Shown: positions 1 to 7,104, counted from the first letter of the stretch. The stretch is 25,999 bases of DNA from SIG607 sp045537575 (GCA_045537575.1 JAZSPU010000035.1:1-25999); one strand, 5' to 3'. Program-made: numbers and translations. The notes: a model not told the origin generated them from the letters alone.

Positions 1-201
1 AAGACCGCTTGGCCTCCGACTTTGTTTAAGGAATGCTTAAAGCACGGTATTGTCCCCTTTATCATTGAAGATAAAATTAAAATGTTCTATTATCGCGGAC
101 TAAACGAATGGAATCAGGAAAAGGGCTACCTTACCGATACCTGCCTCTCCGCACAAGATACGTTTAAGAACTATTTGGATTATTTTAGAATTAAATACTA
201 A
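1..201 (+). CDS. Fic family protein, C-terminal fragment (5' end outside window)
   Basis: An open frame runs from the first base to a TAA at 199-201 and encodes 66 residues with no start codon in the window. The residues FKECLKHGIVPFIIEDK, then FYYRGL, then GYLTDTCLSAQD resemble, from memory, the C-terminal end of small Fic (AMP-transferase) proteins, just after the catalytic HPFxxGNGR motif. That motif would lie outside the window. Fic proteins transfer AMP or another nucleotide group onto target proteins, and many belong to toxin-antitoxin pairs. The family call rests only on this tail, so the catalytic state cannot be judged. No terminator is obvious before spoIIID. Confidence 0.6.
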   Translation, partial: KTAWPPTLFKECLKHGIVPFIIEDKIKMFYYRGLNEWNQEKGYLTDTCLSAQDTFKNYLDYFRIKY

Positions 202-281
202 AACATTTTAACTTTTCCTTTCGCGAATAAAATATGAAGCGTTTTCATATTATTAATCAAGTCCTTTAGGGAGTTGATTAT

Positions 282-539
282 ATGAAAAATTTTTCGTATG
301 AAAGGGCGGCGGAGCTTGGACGGTATATAGTTGAAACGGGGGCAACCGTAAGGCAGACCGCCACCGTTTTTAACGTAAGCAAATCCACCGTACATAAAGA
401 CGTAACAGACCGCTTAAAAGCCTTTATGCCCGACCTTTATAAACAGGTGGCTAAGGTTTTAAAGAAAAACAAAGATGAACGGCATATACGCGGAGGTATA
501 GCCACAAGAGAAAAATATTTAATGTGCAAAAAACCGTAA
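282..539 (+). CDS. spoIIID: Stage III sporulation transcriptional regulator SpoIIID
   Basis: This 85-residue protein closely resembles Bacillus SpoIIID. The N-terminal helix-turn-helix carries GRYIVETGATVRQTA and the recognition segment VSKSTVHKDVTDRL at about residues 31-46. A basic C-terminal part follows, with the family-typical RHIRGGIATREKY near residues 67-79. SpoIIID is a small DNA-binding switch protein that activates and represses mother-cell genes under sigma-E, so the organism probably makes endospores. The start at 282 follows AGGGAG at 268-273. The last codons (KKP, stop) are built from the left arm of the terminator. It appears to be a single-gene unit between the Fic fragment and a tRNA gene. 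Confidence 0.95.
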   Translation: MKNFSYERAAELGRYIVETGATVRQTATVFNVSKSTVHKDVTDRLKAFMPDLYKQVAKVLKKNKDERHIRGGIATREKYLMCKKP

Positions 540-560
540 ATCCTTACGGTTTTTTCTCTT
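529..560 (+). terminator. Intrinsic terminator of spoIIID, overlapping its stop codon
   Basis: An 11-bp stem, AAAAACCGTAA at 529-539 and TTACGGTTTTT at 544-554, encloses a 4-nt loop and runs into a T-rich tract. The spoIIID stop codon (537-539) lies inside the left arm. Confidence 0.9.
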
Positions 561-584
561 TTTTTGAGTTTTATAAAAAAACAC

Positions 585-613
585 TTGATTTTTTCTTTCC
601 TTTGTGGTATTAT
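585..613 (+). promoter_or_regulatory. Sigma-A-type promoter for tRNA-Arg
   Basis: A -35 box TTGATT (585-590) and a -10 box TATTAT (608-613) are separated by 17 nt, about 22 nt before the tRNA gene. Confidence 0.65.
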
Positions 614-634
614 ACTTTGGCAACATTATTTAAT

Positions 635-711
635 GCGCTGTTAGCTCAGCTGGATAGAGCGTTTGGCTACGGACCAAAAGGCCAGGAGTTCGAATCTCTT
701 ACAGCGCGCCA
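635..711 (+). tRNA. tRNA-Arg (anticodon ACG)
   Basis: A full cloverleaf can be drawn. The acceptor arm GCGCTGT (635-641) pairs with ACAGCGC (701-707). The D stem is GCTC/GAGC. The anticodon stem is TTTGG/CCAAA with loop CTACGGA, giving anticodon ACG at 669-671. The variable loop has 5 nt. The T stem is AGGAG/CTCTT with loop TTCGAAT. The discriminator is G and CCA is encoded (709-711). It resembles Bacillus tRNA-Arg(ACG), which needs A34-to-inosine editing to read CGN codons. The gene stands alone with its own promoter and terminator. Confidence 0.98.
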
Positions 712-740
712 AAGACAAGTCTTTTGACTTGTCTTTTTTC
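711..740 (+). terminator. Intrinsic terminator of tRNA-Arg
   Basis: An 11-bp stem, AAAGACAAGTC (711-721) and GACTTGTCTTT (726-736), has a TTTT loop and a T tract. It starts on the last base of the encoded CCA, so the tRNA 3' end and the terminator abut. Confidence 0.93.
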
Positions 741-806
741 TTTATATACCCCAGCATTGAAATTTTTCCTATTTTATGGTATAGTTATGTTGAAAGTAGG
801 TGCGAT

Positions 807-2057
807 ATGAGGAAAATTAAAATTATTGCTGTTTTTTTGGCTATTTGTTTTTTACTTTCGGGTTGTTCCTTTGCCTCGGATTTTTCCAACATAATAAACA
901 GCGGTAAAATTATTGAAGATATTGAAAATTCTGCCTATTTTGGATTTTCTAACGGCGCAATATTAAAGGAAGACAATGAGCAGTACATAAGCGCCGCCTT
1001 TTTCGATGATTATACCTGCCAGTATAGGTATCTTAGAAGCGATATTTACTATAACGCTCTTACTATAGAAGAACAGCAGGTTTATTTAGCCCTTGAATAT
1101 GCTCTGGAAAACAGTTACTCAAATATTTTAGTTGATTCTCTTCTTGTTCAGAGTGTTGACGATATTATAAAAATAGCCGAATACCTTTCGCTTGATTCTC
1201 CCCTGCTTGAACAAAATCTGCGTTTTGAAGGGGGAACCTTTACTTCCTCCATCCCTGTGGAAATCACAGATTTTTACACAGGTCATGCCGCCTTTGACGG
1301 ATATTACATAACCATATTCAATTTTTCCGCCGAGCACCTTAACAAAAAGCTATTAGCGGTTGAGGCTGTAAAAGACGTTATAAAAAGCCTTCCCGAAAAT
1401 CTTTCAGACTATCAGAAGGCGGAGCATCTATATAAAATTTTAGCGCAAAACGTTGAGTATCAAAAATACGAGAACGATGACGGAAAAACCGACGTATTTC
1501 CCTATCTTTACGATGCTATTATTACGGGAGCCACCCAATGCGACGGCTTTGCAAACGGTCTTTCACTTCTTTTAAATCTAGCAGGGATTGAAGCGGCTGA
1601 AAAAATGTATAGCAGCGAAGAAGAAATAGGCCACACCTGGACAGCCTTTAAAATCGACGGAAAATGGTACAATGCCGATGCTTCCTCCGATGAGCTTATC
1701 CCAAAAAAGAACAGTAGTATGGGCAGCGGACTTTACTTTGCATTCAGCGATGAACTTCGCACCTACTCAGAGGATTACGATGACGTTATCCCCGAATGTG
1801 AGGAAAGCTATTATATGAATCCCGACAGCACTATTCAGGACTTAAGCGATAATTCCTTTGTAAGCACAGTTATTTCTTGCTATAACTTACGGCAACCCGA
1901 CTGGGCGTTTATTCTTGTAAAGAACTGCCCCGAAGACGCACTTAAAAAGCAAATTCAAAGCTGCGCCAATTCTACCCTAACAACTGTTTATTGGTCAACA
2001 CTTGACCTTGCAAACGGATATACCGCCGTACTTGTTTACGGCAGCGGAATGTTTTAA
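807..2057 (+). CDS. Membrane-anchored lipoprotein with transglutaminase-like domain
   Basis: The ATG at 807 gives 416 residues. A longer frame that opens inside the tRNA is rejected because this start yields a lipoprotein signal, MRKIKIIAVFLAICFLLSGC, with lipobox LSGC and lipidated Cys20. AGTAGG precedes the start. The C-terminal half carries a transglutaminase/protease-like triad: Cys245 in TQCDGFANG, His276 in GHTWTAFKIDGKWYN and Asp291 in NADAS. Bacterial proteins of this fold can be amidases, proteases or inactive cell-wall binders, so the substrate is unknown. The segment from about residue 40 to 200 has no recognised domain. The protein is probably attached to the outer face of the membrane. 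It is monocistronic and ends at a bidirectional terminator. Confidence 0.85.
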   Translation: MRKIKIIAVFLAICFLLSGCSFASDFSNIINSGKIIEDIENSAYFGFSNGAILKEDNEQYISAAFFDDYTCQYRYLRSDIYYNALTIEEQQVYLALEYALENSYSNILVDSLLVQSVDDIIKIAEYLSLDSPLLEQNLRFEGGTFTSSIPVEITDFYTGHAAFDGYYITIFNFSAEHLNKKLLAVEAVKDVIKSLPENLSDYQKAEHLYKILAQNVEYQKYENDDGKTDVFPYLYDAIITGATQCDGFANGLSLLLNLAGIEAAEKMYSSEEEIGHTWTAFKIDGKWYNADASSDELIPKKNSSMGSGLYFAFSDELRTYSEDYDDVIPECEESYYMNPDSTIQDLSDNSFVSTVISCYNLRQPDWAFILVKNCPEDALKKQIQSCANSTLTTVYWSTLDLANGYTAVLVYGSGMF

Positions 2058-2063
2058 AAAGAA

Positions 2064-2100
2064 AAATCCCGAAGAAGATTTCTCTTCTTCGGGATTTGTT
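2064..2100. terminator. Bidirectional terminator between convergent genes
   Basis: A perfect 15-bp stem pairs 2064-2078 with 2083-2097 around a TTTC loop. T-rich sequence follows on the plus strand, and an A-rich flank upstream gives a U tract for the minus strand. It serves the lipoprotein gene and the dehydrogenase gene. Confidence 0.9.
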
Positions 2101-2108
2101 TTGCTTAA

Positions 2109-3221
2109 TTATTCGCCCATTACAACGATCTTTAAGCCCTTCATGCTGATGTTCATTTCCATTGCCTCGTTAATGTCGGCAAGTGCATATTTGTGGCTTA
2201 AGAGTTCTTCAACAGGGAGGCCGTCCTTCTGTGCTTCCTTAAGCACTTCGCAAGCCTGAATCCAGTCCTTAGCCTGATAGGTCCAAGAACCGATAACCTT
2301 GATTTCCTTGTTGCAGATGTCAAGGTGAGGATTATAGGTGGTATCACCGTTATCAACGAAGAAACCGAGTTCGCACATACTACCGCCGCGACGAACATAC
2401 TTCCAGATGGTGCTTGCAGCCTTGGGAGAACCGGTGCACTGGAATGCCATTTCAGCACCTGTGCCGGAAATTTCCATAACCTTAGCGATAGCATCTTCTT
2501 CCATAAAGTTTACGGTGTAAGCAGCGCCGAGCTTCTTAGCCATTTCAAGTCTCTGATTGTCGCCGTCAACAGCGATAATGTTTCTAACACCCATGGTACG
2601 AACCATAGCGAGAAGTAAAAGACCGATAGGTCCGCAACCCTGAACGAGAACGTAAGAGCCCTGCTTGAAGTTGAAGATCTGTTTAGCCTGCTCAACAGCG
2701 TGAACGATAACTGCTGTGGGTTCGATAAGAGTACGGAGATCAACGTCCATATCGCTTACGTTGAAGATAACGCCGCCTGCATTAACCTTGATATACTCGC
2801 CGAACCAACCGTTGAACTTCTTGTAAGCTGCTTCACCGGGCATAAGACCAAAGATTTCGCCGCCGGGGCAAAGATGAATATGTTCGGGATCGTTCTTACA
2901 GGTGTCACAAACACCGCAGGGTTTAAGACCTGTAACGATTTTGTCGCCAACCTTAAGGGGTTTGCCGTAATAGTCGGTAGTAACGTTTTTACCAAGCTTT
3001 ACAACAGTACCTGTACCCTCGTGACCGAGCTCAACAGGAATGTAACCGAAGGGATCGCCCTTGTATTCGTGTACGTCGGTACCGCAAATACCGGTCTGCT
3101 CAACCTTTACGAGCACTTCGTCGTCGCCGATTTCGGGTACGGGAAGAGTGAAAATATCAATCTTCTTAGCACCGGTTAATACGGCAACTCTTGCTTCTTT
3201 AGGAATGTTGAATTCTGCCAT
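2109..3221 (-). CDS. Zinc-dependent medium-chain dehydrogenase (MDR family)
   Basis: This 370-residue NAD(P)-dependent alcohol or polyol dehydrogenase has all the expected zinc ligands. The catalytic site has Cys46 in GICGTDVHE, His67-Glu68 in GHEGTG and Glu168. The structural zinc site has Cys102, Cys105, Cys108 and Cys118. A Rossmann motif, GCGPIG, lies at about 196-201. Length and layout fit the sorbitol/threonine dehydrogenase-like branch, but the substrate cannot be read from the sequence. The start is preceded by a strong AAAGGAG. It lies downstream of the AraC-type gene on the same strand, 107 nt away, with its own promoter and a possible operator. The context suggests sugar or polyol catabolism with the divergent transporter and deacetylase, which is inference. 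Confidence 0.9.
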   Translation of the reverse strand: MAEFNIPKEARVAVLTGAKKIDIFTLPVPEIGDDEVLVKVEQTGICGTDVHEYKGDPFGYIPVELGHEGTGTVVKLGKNVTTDYYGKPLKVGDKIVTGLKPCGVCDTCKNDPEHIHLCPGGEIFGLMPGEAAYKKFNGWFGEYIKVNAGGVIFNVSDMDVDLRTLIEPTAVIVHAVEQAKQIFNFKQGSYVLVQGCGPIGLLLLAMVRTMGVRNIIAVDGDNQRLEMAKKLGAAYTVNFMEEDAIAKVMEISGTGAEMAFQCTGSPKAASTIWKYVRRGGSMCELGFFVDNGDTTYNPHLDICNKEIKVIGSWTYQAKDWIQACEVLKEAQKDGLPVEELLSHKYALADINEAMEMNISMKGLKIVVMGE

Positions 3222-3253
3222 AGTGATAATCTCCTTTATAAAATTATTTAGTA

Positions 3254-3289
3254 TGTTAACATTTTAACACATATTTAAGAAAATTGCAA
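3254..3289 (-). promoter_or_regulatory. Promoter of the dehydrogenase gene with overlapping inverted repeat
   Basis: Read on the minus strand, a -35 box TTGCAA (plus coordinates 3284-3289) and a -10 box TAAAAT (3261-3266) are 17 nt apart. The inverted repeat TGTTAA-CATT-TTAACA (3254-3269) covers the -10 box and likely start site, a good place for a repressor. Confidence 0.65.
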
Positions 3290-3328
3290 TTCCTTTATAT
3301 TGACTTTTTTACTTATTAATTTGCAGTT

Positions 3329-4198
3329 TTAAAAAATACTTTTAATATAAGCGGTGGGAGAAAAACCGGTAACGTTTTTAAAGGCGCGGGTAAAACTGTG
3401 TATGCCCGAATATCTTAAAATATCGGCAATTTCGCTGACGCTCATTTCTCCCTCGCGCAAAAGTTTTTTTGCTTCTTCGATTTTTGCGCAAGAAAGGTAT
3501 TGCATAGGGCTTTTGCCTGTGTTTTTCTTAAATATAAAGGAAAGCTTTGATTTTCCCATAAAAAAGTGAGCGCAAACGTCTTCAAGACATACGTTTTCGT
3601 AAATCTTGCCGTCCAAATAATTTTTAATTAAAGCCACCGTGGAATTATCACCCATGCGTCGGGCTTCCTCACTTTCCAAAAGCTTATTGCCGCCTGTTCC
3701 GCCACGGATAAGCTTTATTAAAAATTCTTCAAGATATGCCGCCATAAGCTGAGTGGAACCGAAAACTTCGCCCGAAAAATCTATGGCGTGACGGTTTTTA
3801 AAATCACCCTGTACTTCGCCTAAAGCGTTCTTTGCCTCTTTAAGAAAAAGTGATAAAAGCTTTTTAGAGTTATCGTCTAAATCAAAGGTTTTTTTATGGA
3901 AAAAGGACATAGCGGGACTGTCTGTTAAAAAGGTTACCACAAACATATTATTAGGCACCTTTTTATTTGAAATATGGCTGTGTACGTCATTTGGACAATG
4001 GAATATTGCCTGACCTGCCGTAAGAGTCTGACCTAAGCCGTCTGTAACAGCAACTATTTCGCCCTTATCAACGTAAACTATTTCCCAAAAATCGTGCTGT
4101 TCGGGGGCGTGGTAAAATTCCTTGCCGTGCTCAAAGTAATATATACTTATAAAGCCTGTTATTTCAATTTCTTTTTTTACCGTATTTCTCTTTTCCAT
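3329..4198 (-). CDS. AraC-family transcriptional regulator with cupin sensor domain
   Basis: This 289-residue regulator has two parts. Residues about 15-110 look like a cupin-type sensor, with HDFWEIVYVDKGE and FHCPNDVHSH. The last 100 residues are an AraC/XylS double helix-turn-helix, with VCLEDVCAHFFMGKSKLSFIF in the first half and MSVSEIADILRYSGIHSFTRAFK in the second, ending in the usual GFSPTAYI. Such proteins usually bind a sugar or other small effector and activate neighbouring genes. It sits between the dehydrogenase and the divergent MFS/PIG-L operon, so these are its likely targets. The start is preceded by GAGGTAG. Confidence 0.92.
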   Translation of the reverse strand: MEKRNTVKKEIEITGFISIYYFEHGKEFYHAPEQHDFWEIVYVDKGEIVAVTDGLGQTLTAGQAIFHCPNDVHSHISNKKVPNNMFVVTFLTDSPAMSFFHKKTFDLDDNSKKLLSLFLKEAKNALGEVQGDFKNRHAIDFSGEVFGSTQLMAAYLEEFLIKLIRGGTGGNKLLESEEARRMGDNSTVALIKNYLDGKIYENVCLEDVCAHFFMGKSKLSFIFKKNTGKSPMQYLSCAKIEEAKKLLREGEMSVSEIADILRYSGIHSFTRAFKNVTGFSPTAYIKSIF

Positions 4199-4264
4199 AA
4201 CTACCTCGGAAGAAATGTTAAATTAAATGTACCTTTTGCTAACTACTTTAGGTTATTTTTATTG

Positions 4265-4270
4265 TATAAT
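4265..4270 (+). promoter_or_regulatory. Perfect -10 box upstream of the MFS operon, no clear -35
   Basis: A consensus TATAAT lies 55 nt before the MFS start. The hexamer 17 nt upstream (ACTACT) does not match TTGACA, which is typical of activator-dependent promoters and fits control by the divergent AraC-type regulator. Confidence 0.5.
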
Positions 4271-4324
4271 CAAAATATATTAAAGTCAATGAAAATTTTT
4301 TGTTAAATTCCTTGGAGGCTTTAT

Positions 4325-5584
4325 ATGAAGAAACTTAAATTTATTGACAGCCCGCGGTACAACATTTTGGTGTATGTGCTTTGCTTTTTGATGATACTGC
4401 TTTGTCTGGGCTTTTGCTCAACCAGTAAAACGATTTTTCTTTCTCCCGTAACAAGCGCCTTAAATATGAGCCGAAGCGCCTTTACGGTTGCCGATACCTT
4501 CCGCTTTATTTCGGCTGCTGTTGTCAATGCTTTTTTTGGAGCGTTGGTAACAAAATTCGGCACCAAAAAGCTTATTATCGCAGGACTGCTTTTCCTCATA
4601 GCCTCTATGCTGTTATTTGCTTTTTCAACCACGCTTTCCGGCTTTTATCTTGCGGGTACCTTCCTTGGTATCGGCTTTTCCTGGACCAGCACCTCTATGG
4701 TGGGTTCAATAATCAGACGCAGAGCCGAAAAAAACGTGGGTACGGTTATGGGCATTGTTCTTGCTGCTAACGGTTTTGGCGGAACACTTGCAACCAATAT
4801 TTTGTCCCCCATTATCCAAAGCAGCGTTTTCGGTTACAGAAAGGCTTATATTTTAATAGCCTGTCTTGTAGGCGTGGTTTTTCTTCTTTTTCTCTTTCTT
4901 TATACCGATAGTAGCAAATCGGCTTTGCACAAGGATAACAAAACCACTAAAAAAACCGCAGATTTTGAAGGTATCGGAATTAAAGATGCTTTAAAAAAGC
5001 CTTACTTTTATATGATTTGCTGCTTTGTTTTTCTTTCCTGCCTCGTTCTTCAAGGTCTTGTTGTTTCCTATGCTGCTGTTTTGGAGGATATCGGTCTTTC
5101 AAAGGGAATGGTAACTACAATCATCAGTATTTATACCTTTTCTCTTGCCTTTTCAAAAATTTTAAGCGGAACACTTTATGATAAATTAGGACTTAAAACA
5201 GCGGTTTTCGTTTCTCTTGTTTGCGGTATTTTAAATATTACTGCTCTGCTTACTATCGGGAACACCCTATTTGGAAAGGTTATTGCCGTTATAAGCGCTT
5301 TGTTATTTGCTCTTTCTCTTCCCTTGGAAACGGTTATGCTGCCGATTTATGCTGGTGAATTTTTCGGACTTAAATCCTATAACGATGTATTGGGAATTTT
5401 CGTTTCCATCTCATATTTAGGAATGGCTATCGGCGCTCCTGCTATGAATATTTTTTATGACGTTTTTGGCAATTACACTTTAGCGCTTGTTTTGTTACTT
5501 ATTATTTTGATTATTATAAGCTTTATTTTCCTTATAGCAATAAAGCTTTCGTATAAACATAAAAAACAACTTGAAAGGATGTAA
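4325..5584 (+). CDS. MFS transporter
   Basis: This 419-residue hydrophobic protein has about 12 predicted membrane segments. It has an MFS loop-2/3-type motif, GALVTKFGTKKLI, near residues 77-89 and a central cytoplasmic loop (about 195-225, rich in K and T) dividing two six-helix halves. In general shape it resembles OxlT/monocarboxylate-type permeases. The start follows GGAGG at 4314-4318. It is cotranscribed with the PIG-L deacetylase, whose ribosome binding site overlaps the end of this gene. The imported compound is unknown. The neighbours (deacetylase, zinc dehydrogenase, AraC regulator) suggest an acylated sugar or similar small organic compound. Confidence 0.9.
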   Translation: MKKLKFIDSPRYNILVYVLCFLMILLCLGFCSTSKTIFLSPVTSALNMSRSAFTVADTFRFISAAVVNAFFGALVTKFGTKKLIIAGLLFLIASMLLFAFSTTLSGFYLAGTFLGIGFSWTSTSMVGSIIRRRAEKNVGTVMGIVLAANGFGGTLATNILSPIIQSSVFGYRKAYILIACLVGVVFLLFLFLYTDSSKSALHKDNKTTKKTADFEGIGIKDALKKPYFYMICCFVFLSCLVLQGLVVSYAAVLEDIGLSKGMVTTIISIYTFSLAFSKILSGTLYDKLGLKTAVFVSLVCGILNITALLTIGNTLFGKVIAVISALLFALSLPLETVMLPIYAGEFFGLKSYNDVLGIFVSISYLGMAIGAPAMNIFYDVFGNYTLALVLLLIILIIISFIFLIAIKLSYKHKKQLERM

Positions 5585-5588
5585 AACT

Positions 5589-6437
5589 ATGAAATTTTTA
5601 ATGATTGGCGCACATCAGGACGACAACGAATTTCGTTGCGGAGGTATTACTCCAAAGCTCAAGGCACTAGGTCACGACGTAAGATTTTTAAGCCTTTGTA
5701 ACGGCAGCGGCGGTCACCACATTATGACTCCCGAGGAAACCGTTGCAAGACGAGCAGGAGAATCTGCACAGGTAGCAGAGCTTCTCGGTATTCAGTATGA
5801 CGTATGGACCGATATGAACGACTGCTCTCTTGAACCTACTCTTGAAAACAGAAGAAGACTTATCCGCTATATAAGAAACTATAATCCCGACGTTATTATC
5901 ACCCACCGCGCAAACGACTATCACGCCGACCACCGCGCTGCAGGTATTTTGGTGCAGGACGCTTCTTATATGCTTATCGTTCCTCACGAATGTCCCGACA
6001 CCCCCGCTATGACCGATACTCCTCTTATTCTTTATTATGAGGATCGCTTTACAAATCCCGATTTTGAACTCGCTCTTATTGTTCCTACCGACGACGTACA
6101 CGATATTAAACTTAAGATAGCCGACATTAACGTATCTCAGGTTTATGAGTGGCTCCCCTATACTAATCACGAAGAAGTTCCCGAGGGAAAAGAAGAGCGC
6201 TTCGAGTGGCTTAAGGGTATTGATTTAACCGAAGACACCACCGACGAAGAGGTTATGGCTGCTCGCAGAGGATACGCTGTACGTAACGCAAAAACAGCCG
6301 CACGTTTCAGAAAAGAGCTTATTGAAATCTACGGCGAAGAAAAGGGCAGAAAAATCAAAACTGCAGAAGCCTTTGCACACTGCCCCTACGGCGCACCTCT
6401 TAGTGACGAAATAAAAGAATTGTTTAAGAATCTTTAA
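5589..6437 (+). CDS. PIG-L family (LmbE-like) N-deacetylase
   Basis: The 282-residue frame opens with the PIG-L zinc motif in variant form, AHQDDNEFRCGG (Gln where AHPDDE has Pro), and carries the second motif HADHRAAG near residues 117-124. Family members are zinc hydrolases that remove N-acetyl or other acyl groups from amino sugars and conjugates, such as GlcNAc-PI or mycothiol and bacillithiol precursors. ATG 5589 is preferred over TTG 5571 because AAAGGATG (5574-5581) is spaced correctly for it. The shine-dalgarno lies across the MFS stop codon, which implies translational coupling. The physiological substrate is not evident. Confidence 0.88.
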   Translation: MKFLMIGAHQDDNEFRCGGITPKLKALGHDVRFLSLCNGSGGHHIMTPEETVARRAGESAQVAELLGIQYDVWTDMNDCSLEPTLENRRRLIRYIRNYNPDVIITHRANDYHADHRAAGILVQDASYMLIVPHECPDTPAMTDTPLILYYEDRFTNPDFELALIVPTDDVHDIKLKIADINVSQVYEWLPYTNHEEVPEGKEERFEWLKGIDLTEDTTDEEVMAARRGYAVRNAKTAARFRKELIEIYGEEKGRKIKTAEAFAHCPYGAPLSDEIKELFKNL

Positions 6438-6440
6438 TAA

Positions 6441-6474
6441 AAAAAGAACTGTGCATGGGCACAGTTCTTTTTTT
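6441..6474 (+). terminator. Intrinsic terminator of the MFS/PIG-L operon
   Basis: A perfect 14-bp stem (6441-6454 with 6459-6472) around ATGG is followed by a T tract. The GGGNNNN repeat tract begins immediately after it. Confidence 0.93.
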
Positions 6475-6571
6475 AGGGAATAGGGAGTAGGGGTGTCGCG
6501 TTGCGACACAGGGAATAGGGGGGTTGTGCTTCGCACAGAGGGATTAGGGAAAAGGGCAGAGGGAAAAGGGG
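6475..6571. repeat. G-tract/hairpin repeat island, left of the small zinc-ribbon gene
   Basis: GGG triplets recur about every 7 nt (GGGAATAGGGAGTAGGGG and similar), interrupted by two hairpins: GTGTCGC-GTT-GCGACAC (6493-6509) and TTGTGC-TTC-GCACAG (6524-6538). The last part, 6540-6571, has five G tracts of 3-4 nt separated by 4-nt loops, a G-quadruplex-capable motif. Related units recur inverted at 7105-7158 and at 23171-23215. Confidence 0.85.
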
Positions 6572-6586
6572 AAAGAAATTAATTTC

Positions 6587-6615
6587 TTGTATTTTATTTT
6601 TTTCTGTGATATACT
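6587..6615 (+). promoter_or_regulatory. Promoter of the structured leader and zinc-ribbon gene
   Basis: A -35 box TTGTAT (6587-6592) and a -10 box TATACT (6610-6615) are separated by 17 nt. Transcription would begin at about 6621-6623, exactly where the 5' strand of helix P1 begins. Confidence 0.7.
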
Positions 6616-6621
6616 AAATAC

Positions 6622-6757
6622 GCCACACATTTGAATACGCACATTGTTAGGGGAATACTAGGTAAAAATGTATTCTCTCTCCCTGACTTTGTGCAGATGT
6701 GTGGCAACATTGAGAGAAGCGTTTTTCGGTGCATCTCTTAATGGGATGCACTTTTTT
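6622..6757 (+). ncRNA. Candidate riboswitch/attenuator leader
   Basis: The leader folds by eye into nested helices. P1 is GCCACACAT (6622-6630) with ATGTGTGGC (6697-6705). P2 is GCACA (6639-6643) with TGTGC (6690-6694). P3 is GTTAGGG (6646-6652) with CCCTGAC (6681-6687). P4 is GAATAC (6653-6658) with GTATTC (6670-6675), closing an 11-nt A-rich loop. A terminator follows: 6729-6737 with 6743-6751, then TTTTTT. CATTGAGAGA (6708-6717) can instead pair over 10 bp with TCTCTTAATG (6734-6743), which would break that terminator. TTCTCTC (6673-6679) can sequester GAGAGAA (6712-6718). This is the layout of a transcription-control switch. It does not match T-box, purine, TPP, SAM, c-di-GMP, fluoride, THF or guanidine consensus as I recall them. 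Confidence 0.6.
6729..6757 (+). terminator. Leader terminator upstream of the zinc-ribbon gene
   Basis: A 9-bp stem (6729-6737 with 6743-6751, including one G-T pair) has loop TTAAT and six T residues. It lies 20 nt before the start codon, so it can only act as an attenuator for the following gene or as the end of a short RNA. Confidence 0.8.
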
Positions 6758-6777
6758 ATTATAAAGGAGTTATTATT

Positions 6778-7059
6778 ATGGAATCTCTGGTTTTTATTTG
6801 CCACCCTGACGAAAACGGTGTTTATAGAATTGGAGACAGATATATTAATCTTGTGCAATATAAAAACCCCTACTCAAAATTTGACAACACCATAATTTGT
6901 CCTATCTGCAACGCCTATCAAATTAAAAGTTATGAATACGTCTGCGGTGTTTGCGGTTATAAATACTGTTTTTATAGTGAGGAAAATGCAGAGGAATTCG
7001 TGAAACAAAATAAAGAAAAAATAGAATATTTAAAAAAGAATTACGGACGAAATTATTAA
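6778..7059 (+). CDS. Small zinc-ribbon protein of unknown function
   Basis: This 93-residue protein has a good ribosome binding site, AAAGGAG at 6763-6769, 8 nt from the ATG. Residues 41-64 hold a likely zinc ribbon, CPIC followed by CGVCGYKYC, flanked by aromatic-rich segments. The C-terminal 30 residues (EENAEEFVKQNKEKIEYLKK) look helical and charged. No family is recognised. It stands alone behind the structured leader and is bounded on both sides by inverted repeat islands, so it may be a transferred or regulated cassette. A binding role for nucleic acid or protein is possible but not shown. Confidence 0.75.
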   Translation: MESLVFICHPDENGVYRIGDRYINLVQYKNPYSKFDNTIICPICNAYQIKSYEYVCGVCGYKYCFYSEENAEEFVKQNKEKIEYLKKNYGRNY

Positions 7060-7076
7060 ACTTCGCACAGTTTAAA

Positions 7077-7103
7077 CGGGAGGGCACAGAGACCCTCCCC
7101 TAC
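7077..7103 (-). repeat. 27-bp hairpin repeat, copy 1 (minus orientation)
   Basis: On the minus strand this reads GTAG, arm GGGAGGGTC, loop TCTG, arm TGCCCTCCC, G. It keeps the 4+9+4+9+1 architecture of the other copies with a different arm sequence, and it translates as VGEGLCALP. Confidence 0.8.
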
Positions 7104-7104
7104 A

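Noticed and set aside
663..806. Upstream extension of the lipoprotein frame into the tRNA
   Set aside because: It overlaps the tRNA and its terminator, and ATG 807 gives a proper lipoprotein signal peptide with a ribosome binding site.
2700..3179. 159-codon plus-strand frame opposite the dehydrogenase
   Set aside because: It is antisense to a clear MDR dehydrogenase with all zinc ligands, and has no ribosome binding site or recognisable product.
5571..5588. TTG start for the PIG-L gene
   Set aside because: The ribosome binding site AAAGGATG lies within this segment and is spaced for ATG 5589.
6622..6705. Small SRP RNA or T-box
   Set aside because: The GGAA-loop helix 8 signature of SRP RNA and the TGG-containing antiterminator bulge (T-box sequence) are both absent.
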